Positions 50,201 to 62,100 of a stretch of 64,000 nucleotides of DNA are shown one piece after another. Position 1 is the first letter of the stretch; every line of letters starts with the position of its first letter. The position numbers and the translations under genes were made by a program. Origin of the DNA: Chrysomallon squamiferum (Eukaryota; Mollusca; Gastropoda; Neomphalida; Peltospiridae); contig CM022670.1 in assembly GCA_012295275.1 (NCBI GenBank), forward strand, positions 13,698,083 through 13,762,082, given 5' to 3'. The notes under the pieces are model-generated. The model had not been told where the DNA came from and did no database searches. It was given only the letters and a program-made list of their open reading frames with translations.

Positions 50201-53200
50201 ATATCACAAATTTTCAATGTCAGCAATCCATTGCTCACAATATATAGTGAGTGACCAAACATTTTGTAATTCTACTTTGATTAATGTTTTTTATGTATTT
50301 AAAAAAAAATATATATATATATAATTAGATTCTTAAAAAATGAACTCTGATTATATGGTTGGCCACACTTTATTTCAGTTATTGTATCTTTGCAAGCATT
50401 GTATAATCAAAATGAAAGTTTTGTATAATTAAATAATTATATATTACACAATATATAATGCATTAGTCCATAGAACAGATGAATCAGGGTTAGTTTTGTA
50501 TTATTTAGTTGTTGTCTGGTTTCAGTTTCATTGTTGTCAGGTTGCCTGTTTGTCTGAGGTTGATGGAGAATTCTCTGGTTAAACAGTAAGCTAGTTGTCT
50601 GATTAGTTGGTTGGCCATTTGTTTAGTAAGTATCTTTAGTATTTGTCTCCTTAGTGGTTGTCTGGCTTTCTGTTTAGTTGTTGTCTGGCTTTCTGTTTAG
50701 TTGTTGTCTGGTTTTCTGCTTAGTTGTTGTCTGGCTTTCTTCTTAGTTGTTGTCTGGTTATTTACTTAGTGCTTGTCTGGCTTTCTGCCTACTGTTTGGC
50801 TGGTTTTTATGGTTGCATCACTGGCTTGAGTCTACATCTTCAGTTGATGTTAATATATATTTCAATTAGTTGAAATTACTATGATAAATGTTTTATTAAC
50901 ATTGGTATGGAAATTTAGCAGTATTTTAACATAATAATTTGATGTCGCAGATCAAACAGAAAACATAGGTTGTCCAGAATCACTGACTCAGATGATACAG
51001 ATGGTGATACAGATGATGATACTTCTAGGAAGAAAAGTGAGTGACAGCTCTGATAATATTGAGAATATTTAGTATATCTTTATGTAACACATGTAGCAGA
51101 TGTTGAAGAAAACTAGCTAGTTAGTTGTTCTTTATGAATCATAGAAAATGAATAGAAATAAAACATGGATTCAAGGGTTTTTTTTAACAATTGAGTCTGG
51201 CATTTTCAGTATATAAAGCCTGTATGAAAATGTTAAAACATGTTTATATTTTATGTGAATATATAGATGACAGAGATATGTATGTAAATATGTATATAAG
51301 CACATACACACACACACACACACACACAGACAGACACACACACTAACTCCCATCCCCATACATGCATGCATTACAACTTATTTAAATACAAACGCAAACA
51401 CATATTCATCAGATATATATGCACACATCTTTTAATTTAGCATAATTCTAGAGAATATTATTTAAAAGAAAAGTGATTAGGTTTTCATTTTTTTAACTGT
51501 GAATTTAGCTATGAAAACTATTAAGTCTGTTAGCCCCGCTAAACTGAATATGTTATTATTGTTATTATTAATAATAGTAGTAGTAGTATTTTGGCTTTTA
51601 TTTTCATTTTTTAATTTATTATTTTAATAGATCGTTTTCAAAACTCCTTCACCAGAGGAAAAGGTAAAAAGAAAAGAGTCTGCATAAATCTTTTTCCAGA
51701 AAAATCAGAAGTAAGATTTTAAACTTTAACTGAGAGATATAAGAATGGCTGAATGTATAATGTGAAAAAATATTTTATATTTAAAGCAGCTTATTTTTAA
51801 TAACAGTTCCATTTTAAATACACTGGTTATTAGGAAGCAAATATTTTAATTAACAACACACTCAACACTTATTGGTGCTGATGTGGCAGTGGAGTGCTCA
51901 GATAAAAATAGAGGAAAACAGCAAGGAATCTTTTGCTTGTGCATTATATTACATGATTTTTTAAACAGTTTCAATTTTAACAAATCATTATTTTAAATTT
52001 CAATTTTTTATGTCTAATGTATTTCAGAGCAGGCCGTGTAAGAGAGATAGTAAAGATTCTGATTATCTCCCTTCTGCTAGCAATTCACCAATCTCAAACC
52101 AAATATGTGACAGTGACAGCTGCAGTAAGTAACTGACAAAGAGAAAACAAATTAAAAATAAGCATTAAGAAAGGGAACACACACACACACACACACACAC
52201 ACAATGCTATTTACCCCTGTCTACAAGAGATACTAATCAGAAAGTATAATTTATTTTATATTCCAATTATTTATACATTCATTAAAAATAAAATAAAAGT
52301 ATGTTAAGTAAATATTAAATATTTATCATACATCTCAAACTGCTCATCTTAATATATTTAGGTGATGATTATATTCCCTATTTTATCCCAGTGGAAAATG
52401 ATGATTTATCATCACCTGAACCAGCAAGAAATGGTGATTTACCATCACTGGAACCAGTGAAAGATTATGATGAACTTATGTCAAATGAAGAAGATGCAGT
52501 GACATGTAGTGAAGGTAGATAGTAACTGGACATTAGATATTTATTTTTGTCTTAATTTCTCTTTGAATATTTCCTCTAACCCTGATAAAATAACAATACA
52601 GTATTACATTCTTTATAATTTACACATTAGTTAATCAGTAGAATGTTTTTAGATTATTAAGACTTAAAAAATAATAGTTTTCATCAAGATTTTAGGTTTT
52701 TTTAAACCGTGAATTTAACTGAAAAATAAATGTTAAATCTGTTAATCCCACTAAACTGAATATATTATTATTGTTATTATTAATAGAAAGTAGTGGTAGC
52801 AATAGTAGTAGCAGTACTAGTATTTTTGTTTTTACTTTTATTTCTATTTTTATTATTTTAATAGTTCATTTTCATAAAACCCCAACATGTGGGGTGAATG
52901 TGAAAATAAAGTTATCTGCAGAAAACAATCTCCAGAAAAATCAAAAGTAAGATTTTTCAACTTTATCTAAAATATCAAAATGGCTGAATATGTAATGCAA
53001 AAGGTTATTTTTTGTTTTTGTTTAAAGCAAACAGTTTTTAATAACATTTCCGTTTTATTATCACTGGTTGTTAGGAATCAAATATTTTAATTAACAACAC
53101 ACTCAACACTTATTTGTACTGATGTGGCACTGCTCAGATAAAAACAGAGGAAACTTGCTGTTTCCACTTATCAGACTACTCTTTCTGATAGCAAGCAGCA

Positions 53201-56200
53201 AGATCTTTTTTATTTGTACACAATATTAGATGCCAAATCCTTTCTTGTACCAGTTTGTGAGACACTGTCTGGCATGAGATTCAGTCCAAAATGTCCTCCA
53301 AGAGGAATTAATGATACAATTTTGAACAAATGCTGCATCACTAGGTTAATAGAGGTTTTAAAATTTTCTTCATTAATGATGATGTCGAATGAACAAAGAC
53401 TACAGTTATTACATGGACTCACCAGCTAGCAACTAGAGATCGTTTTATATATTCCTTGTTATGGACAGATGAATGTACACCTTAGCTGTGCAGAGCTGGT
53501 TGTTATGGCAAATAGCCAGATGGCAGACAGAAGATGATAGAACTTGGAACCTGTCATATCTCCTCAACTCATTATTTATAATAAAACAGATTCCATTTAA
53601 CTTAATATTAAAAATAAAGGTGTCAATAAGCAAAACATTATTTTATAGAAGCAAGCACATCTTTCCCTATAATATAGCAGGTAATTTTTTTTATGGAGTG
53701 GTTTTCTTTCTATCTATAAACTGTAAACAGTTTTCCCAAAAGTGTTTCTTGTTTTGCCATTCTTTAAGTTTAAATGCAATCTTTAATTTTAATGATTGGT
53801 AACATATTTGTAATAAATCATAAAAGTGTGTTTTGATGTTAAAGTTAAATTTTTCATGTCTAATGTATTTCAGATGTCATGTAAAAGAGGTGGTGAAGAT
53901 TCTGATTATCTCCCTTCTAACAGCAATTCACTGTTGTCAAACCAAACATCTGTTAGTGACAGCTGTGGTAAGTTAATGACAAAGACAAAACATAAATTAA
54001 AAATAAGCATTAAGAAAGGACACACATGCACGCACGTACACACACACACACACACACACAATGATATTTAGATCTGTTATCTTTATGAGATACTAATCAA
54101 AATCTGTAATTTAACTTATTTTCCATTGTTTATATATTCATTTGTTTTTAAAAAATATAGAAAAAAGGAAATATTAAATTTGATATCAGCATCCCAAACA
54201 CATACACACAGACACAATAATATTATAGACCTGTTTATCTATATGGGATACTAATCAGAAATTATAATTTATATTAATTTCCAATTATTTATGTAGTTAT
54301 TTTAAAAAACAACAATAACAACAAAAATAAGGTATATTGAATAAATATTAAATTGTTCATTTCAATATATTTACGTGATGTTCATATTTCCTGTCTGGCT
54401 TCAGTGGATAATAATGATTTACTTGAACCAGAAGAAAATGATGAGTTTGCATCACTCAAAACTAAAGAAAATGAAGATTTACCATCACTTGAACAAAGCG
54501 AAAGTGATTTATCATTATTTGAACCAAACGAAAGTGATTTACTATCACTTGAATCAAACAAAAGTGATTTATCATCACTTGAACCAAACAAAAGTGATTT
54601 ATCATCATTTGAACTAAAAGAAAGTGATTTATCATCATTTGAACTAAAAGAAAGTGATTTATCATCACCTGAACCAAAAGAAAGTGATTTATCATCATTT
54701 GAACCAGTAAGAAATAGTGATTTACCATCAATGGAACCAGCAAGAAATGGAAATGATGATTCACCATCACTGGAACCAGCAAGAAATGGAAATGGTGATT
54801 CACCATCACTGGAACCAGCAAGAAATGGTGATTCACCATCACTGGAACCAGCAAGAAATGGTGATTCACCATCACTGGAAACAGCAAGAAATGGAAATGA
54901 TGATTCACCATCACTGGAACCAGCAAGAAATGGAAATGGTGATTCACCATCACTGGAACCAGCAAGAAATGGTGATTCACCATCACTGGAATCAGCAAGA
55001 AATGGTGATTTACCATCACTGGAACCAGCAAGAAATGGTGATTTACCAGCACTTGAACCAGTGAAAGATTATGATGAACTTCTGTCAAATGAAGAAGATG
55101 CAGTGACATACAGTGAAAGTAGGTAGTAACTGGACATTAGATATTTATTTTTGTCTTAATTTCTCTTTGAATATTTCCTCTAACCCTGATAACATAACAA
55201 TACAATATTAAATTCTTTAGAACTTACATGTTAGTTAATTAGTAGAATTTTTGGGGATTATTAAGACTTAAAAAATAATAGTTTTCATCAAGTTTTTAGG
55301 GTTTTTTAAATTGTGAATTTAACTGTGAAAAATAAATGTTAAATCTGTTAATGCCACTTAACTGAATATATTATTATTATTATTATTACTTCCTCTAACC
55401 CTGATAAAATAACAATACAGTATTACATTTCTTTAGAACATACATATAATTAATCAATAGAATTATTTATTTATTTATTTATTTATTGTCATTTCATTCA
55501 CTTTTATCCTAACTTTCTTACTATTACTACTACTAGTAAAGCTACTACTACTAAAACTACTACTACTGCTATAGCTACTAACTACTACTACTACTGCTGC
55601 TGCTACTACCACCATTACTACTATTACTAATACCTCTACCAATATCACTACAAAAAAAATACTATTAATGTTAATTACTTTATTTATTTTTATAATAATT
55701 TATTTATTCTTCATTACTAACTTTTATGGATTTCATTTTTTATTTCATATTGTATTTGCTTGGAATGTAGCAGAAGATGAATTTGATTCCTTGAGAGCAA
55801 ATGCAACTCTTATAATTTGTCCACTTTCTGTGATGGATATCTGGAAGGTGATGTAATAGCTCCTTTAATTAAGTTTCACTTTACATTTCTAGCATTTCTC
55901 TAGTCAAAGATGTGATTTAGATACAGCACTTTGATGATTAAGTCAAGGATTAAGTCACAAAACCAGCACTGAAAAAAATATCATGCAGTTACAATTGTGT
56001 TTGTATTTTGTTTTTTTGTTTTTTTACCTGGAATAGTTTACAGTAATTAGACCTTTATATTTCAATCAGCTTACAATAAATTTATTACTAATACAGCCTG
56101 TTGTGCTTGCTGTGTATCTCTGTGTTTGGTGATATGTAAATTTTGTCATTGAGATCATATGTCATCATTGTCCTAAAAAAAAACTGAACATCATAAATAT

Positions 56201-59142
56201 CATACAATGCATTGTATTGAAATAATTTATCTTTTCTATCTTTTTTTTTTTTTTTTTTTTTTTTTATTATTAATTGTTTTGATTGACTGAGACAGTTGGA
56301 CAACCCTGTTTTGATAGTTTAGAAATTTGTTCTTTTAACAGATGGAGATAGAGGAACATGTTCATCCTGATGTCCATCTTAATGTTTACACATACCATGG
56401 ATCAAAGCGTTTGAGTGAAATTCTTAAATACTGTGATATAGTTTTTACAACATATGATATGGTGGCATCTGATTACAAGAGAAGAAGTGTATGGGACTTT
56501 TTTTTTTGTCATATCTCTGATAATATTTCATTATTTATATTTTGTTTTGATTTTTGTTTCTTTATTTATTTATTTATTAGTTTGTTTGTATTTTTGTTTT
56601 ATTTTTGTTTATTTATTTGTTTGTCTGTTTCTTTATTTATTGAAAATGACATGTTCAAAATATATAAGCACTAGTTTTGCATATATTAAATTTTATTTTA
56701 TGTGTTATTTACTTACCTATTCAATATATTAAACTATATGTAATCCTTGTTTTCCCATGAAGCCTAAAACAAAGCTAAGATGTCAGACATATATCTAACT
56801 ACATGTACATGTCTAAACTCTAAGCATACAGTATTTACATATAAAACTAAACATGACACATACCAAACTTAAAAACTGGGTTTGTTCTCATACATCATAG
56901 CAGCAGCTGCAAAGAAGCCCAAATGGCAATGTCCATGAAAGTGTGAGATGGCAATAGTTCATTGTCACAAAGTTTTATCTGGAGAGATTGTCTGCAGTTA
57001 CCTTTGCATTACTAATAAGCAACAGACATCTTTGAATATAGTGCAGTAGGTCAGTACAGGAAAATTGTACCTGGCATCAGTCATATCACATACACACACA
57101 CACATTCACAGAAGAATGATTATCCTAATCAATAAAATGTTTTTGTTTTTATAGCAGAAAACTCATACAATTCTAGACGTCCCTTGGCTGCGTATTATTC
57201 TTGATGAAGGTCACTTGATTAGAAACTCCAGGACTCTGAAGGCAAAGGCAGTTAAAGAGCTGAAAGCAGAGAGAAAGTGGATTCTGACAGGTACCAGCAA
57301 TAAATCCTTTGATTTATATACCTTAATAATAGATTAATGAACAAATGAATAAACTAATCAAATGAAAAACATTTTATTGTTATTACTAACACTTGGCACC
57401 AAAAATTGTGGTTATTGTAAAGAAAGATTGAAAAAAACTGAAATGCTGTCTACATTCAATGGATTACTCCAACTGACTAGCTGTCTGTTGTAAGATTATA
57501 ACATAAAATCACTAATATATTCTGTTTTATTTATATAAACAAAACATGGGGTTAGGACTCAGGACCTGTTTGAAGATACAGTGTGTTCTAGGTAACACTG
57601 AGACGTGACAAATAAATGAATATCAAATAAATAGATAGTGGCACTGAAAACACTTCAAATTTGAAAGTTATTATATGTCTGACATAATCATAACAATGAT
57701 GAATATGAACACAGATGCACACATATGCATAGACACATAAACAGAACCACAAGCACACACTCACAACTGAATATCATACACACACACATAACTGTTTTTA
57801 TTTTAAGTAGTGTTGTGCTTTTTTTCTATCCAGGCACACCCATTCAGAACTCCATTCATGACTTGGGATCTCTTGTGAGTTTTCTAAACATTCCACACTT
57901 GACAAATTCTGTGTTGTGGAGAGATGCTATAGCGACACCAATTGAAAGGGGAGACACATCTGCACTTAAGTAAGTGACCATCCAGTACACTAACTATTCC
58001 AGTGAAACAAGAAGGGATGTTCGATTAAATGACAGTTTCTTTTTTATCTTATTGTAAAGTCAACACAGATAACGAAAGAGGAATTCTGCCTCTTCAGAAT
58101 ATTTCATAATTTGATATGTGCTCTGAAACTTGTAAATATTGTGGAATTTTATTCCTGGTATTTGTAATTTACTGAAATACCAAATATTTTATAAAAATGT
58201 TTCTAATATCAATCTGTTATATTTTCAGTAACAAAATTTATGTTTCAAATTTAAAATATATATATTTTTTTAAAACATTTTATCAATATTTATTTTGGAA
58301 GTACTATTATTATTATTATTTTATTTTATGTTTATAGATGCATACATATATATGCTTTATTTTGAAGTGTTGTTATTATTTTTAAAGTTATGATGAAATT
58401 GTTTGTCTGTCTGTCCTCTATAGACATGTACAACACTTACTGGCCAACATAGCAATGAGAAGAACAAAAAATCAGAAGGTGGATGGCAAACCACTGGTTC
58501 AGCTTCCTAACAAGACAGAAATCACAGAAAGAATAAAGTTCTCAGAAGAGGAGAAAAATATCTATGATCGCATATTCACAGAAGGAAGAGAGATGATCAG
58601 ACAGTTTAGTAATGTGTAATATAAAACAAAAGATAAAATAAGTTCTGAAAACCTATTTAAATGTTATTTCTATTAGCAGATTTAATTTTTACTAATTTAA
58701 AATTTTTAAACTTGTATGTTTATGATCTTAGTTACTTTGTTAGCATAAACTATGAATTATTTTCTGTTTTCATAAGTGTACATTTTATCTTTTCTTTTTT
58801 TTTCTTCTTTTTTTTAAAGGCATTTTGAAGACAACACTGTGCTGTCTAACTTTGCTGACATCTTTTATGTCCTACTGCACCTTCGTCAAATCTGTTGTCA
58901 CATTTGGCTGAATGCTGAACTGAAACATTTAACACAAGGTAAAAAGTACAGTATGTACCAGGTACCAAGACAGACATGTAAAAAAGTGGTTGTTTGTTAC
59001 TGGTCATTCTTTTTTAAATGCTCTGCAAGGATTGCTCACCCCAAAAGTTTTTATATGTCTAAATTATTAATGCCATTATACGTATACAGATACATATGCC
59101 TGTTTGTTTCAGTGTATTTGTGTGTGTGTGTTTGTGTGTGCA

Positions 59143-59178
<36 letters not shown>

Positions 59179-62100
59179 TGAATCCATGTGTGTCTCTGTC
59201 TGTCTGTTCATCCATTCTTCAGTCCATGTACTTGTAGGCCTGTAATGTATGTGTATGTTATATATAATAAGCAGATGGATCAAATGACAGTGAAGATGAA
59301 AAAACAAGAAGAAAAGCAATAGCTATCCTGAAATCAGGATCTGATGAAGAATGTTCAATTTGTTTGGATAGAATTAAATCACCTGTTGTCACACAATGTG
59401 CACATATCTTCTGTCAGAAATGTATCCAAGATGTCATTGACAAACAGAAGGTCTGTTCCTCTAGTAGAAACATTTTGTTGTTTTTCTTGTAAAGTTTTAT
59501 AACACTAGTGTATAATAACTAATGTAAAGTGTGATTAAATATCCTTTCATTCATTTATTTTTCACCTTTTCCTTTTCTAAATATATATCAGTTAGTTAGG
59601 TACAATTATACATGTAAAACAATTAGCAAACGAAAAAAAATCTAATCAATTCACAACATGAATCAGCTGAATTTTGTTTAAAACCTTAAATACCTTATCT
59701 TAGATAATATAAACAGTGAAATAAATTTATCACATACTTCACTGAAGGATCAGTTAAATAATTTTATGGATAATTAAATCTTCTTTTCCATTATTTATTG
59801 TTTATTACCACCCTGTGTGAATGTCTTTTTGCCATTCATGTATGTTTTAAAGCACATAGTTACTGTTTGCAGTCCAATACAACATGTCCACTGTGTAGAA
59901 AAGATTTAAGTCAGGATGATTTGATTGAGGTCAACCTGGATGATGATGAAACACCCTTTGTCATTCCAGACAACTGGAAATCAAGTGCCAAGGTATTTCA
60001 GATACTTTTAGATAATCTCATTCTTGGTAAATGTTCTAGATAATAAACGTTTTTTGTTTTGGATTATTTTAAAATCCAGTAATCAAGAATGTTATCTGCA
60101 GACCAGATGTTCCAAGTTAGAGGTCTGTAATAGATTATATACAAACAAAATATGTTAATATGTTAATATATACAATTATCCATTTACACAAAATATTTGA
60201 CACATTCTGCAACAGTAAAAACATTAGTAACTATTCCAGACATGAACTATTATAATCTAGACACTGATTATAGTAATCTAGACACTGAGTATGGTATTCT
60301 AGATTTGATTATCATATTCTGGACTAAATCTTTTAGTGACTCCTCTTACCAACCATGATTTTGATTTCCTTTTGAATTAGAAGACAATCTCCAGTACACT
60401 GTACCATTATTTCATTATTTACTCCTTCCATAATTAATTTCTTTTGCCATTAGACAGCAAAACCAGCAATTGTAATATTGGGTGCTTTTCATTATCAGAA
60501 ACCTACACCAATACAGTGATTAACATTCCAAATATAAAAATCGTTAACAAGAATATAGGTCTTGTATTTTAAAGCATAGTTTAAAATATTAGTAAATATC
60601 TTTGAGTAAATATTTAATTTAATTGTGTTTTTTTTTTCAGATTGATGCTCTTATGAAATCACTGATCAAACTGCGAGAGGAAGATGTCAAAATAAAAAGT
60701 GTGGTCGTCTCTCAATTCACCAAATTTCTTGATCTCATAGAAATTCCTCTACGGTAAAATATTACTTTTACTAATGTTAATTCTACCACTACTACTACAA
60801 CTATTACTGCTACAATTACTACTAATATTAGTATTATTAGTGCTGATAACAGCAACAGTAACAATATTACATTTCATCATCATCATTGTGATGCAGCCAT
60901 CTTTTTCCATTTTTGGGCAAAAGCCTCAGTATGATGCTTCCACATCTTTCTGTCTTGCACTATCCTCTGCCAGATGGCTCCTTTCCAGTACAGCATGACC
61001 TTCCAAGACCTTCATTTTATTTCATACCAAGATGTTTGTCTTCTGGTCCTGATATGTAAAATTTAACATACTTTTTTGTGTTTATTTCAGACACAATGGT
61101 TTTAAGTTTGGACGTCTTGATGGTAAAATGTCACCACCAGCTCGAAAAAAAGCCATCCAGACTTTCATGGATGAATCTCCTGATTCACCAACCATTTTCC
61201 TTTTGTCCTTGAAAGCTGGAGGCCTTGGCCTCAATCTGATAGCAGCTTCCAGAATGTTTGTAATGGAACCAGTGAGTAGAGTTCAGAAATTACATTTTTA
61301 TGTCATAAATACTTTTTTTATGTACAATCACCAACTCTTCAGTGCACAGTAACTATTTGTAGTTTTAATAGCTGATAGGCTTAGTGTATAAATTATAAAA
61401 TTAGCCATGGACCAATGTTTACAAAAGTATTTAATTAGATCAGCAGATGTTAAAAGTTCAGTGATATCATTTTTCACATACTGAAAATGTTTTTGAAAAT
61501 GTGATGAATAGAAACATTTGGTCAAACAAGCAATACTATTTATTTTAAAGAATGATTATACCAGACATCATTATCATAACTTAAATGATAACTTGATGAG
61601 AATTTTTACAGAATGATGATCTAAATTGTAAACATCTGATAAATGAACATTAAAATCAGAATTTCTTTTAATTTTGAAATTTAAGCTTGTGATACTCTAG
61701 ATTATTAGTCATGGTAACATTTTATTTTAATGATTTTTAATTAGAATAAGTTCTTAGAAGATTCAAGTTCCAAAGCCAACTACTTCATTAGAAATGCATT
61801 TCTCAGTCTAGCCTGTGCTTTTCATTTAACATTTTCACCTGCAGGCTTGGAATCCTGCTTCTGAAAATCAGTGCTATGACAGAATTTACAGACTTGGGCA
61901 GAAAAATGACGTCATCATTACAAAGGTTAGTGAGAAGCTATTGTTTGACGATGTCTGTTTGATGCAGTATTTAAGAATGAATGATATTTCAGTTGACAGA
62001 GCACAGACAGCAGTATAATTTCAAATTAAAAACACACATATATTTTTGTTTCAGTTTCATATTGAAAATAGTGTTTAGTTAATTTTAATTATATTAAGTT

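Noticed and set aside
53214-53802. 70-109 residue frames inside the copy C internal duplication
   Set aside because: They lie in intron sequence unmatched in A and B and show no protein-family features. Possibly an inserted repeat, but I cannot name it.
54462-55109. Long minus-strand and second-frame open frames over the acidic repeat exon
   Set aside because: They arise because the 30-39 base repeat lacks stops in several frames. Only the frame giving DLPSLEPARNG connects in phase to the neighbouring HLTF exons.
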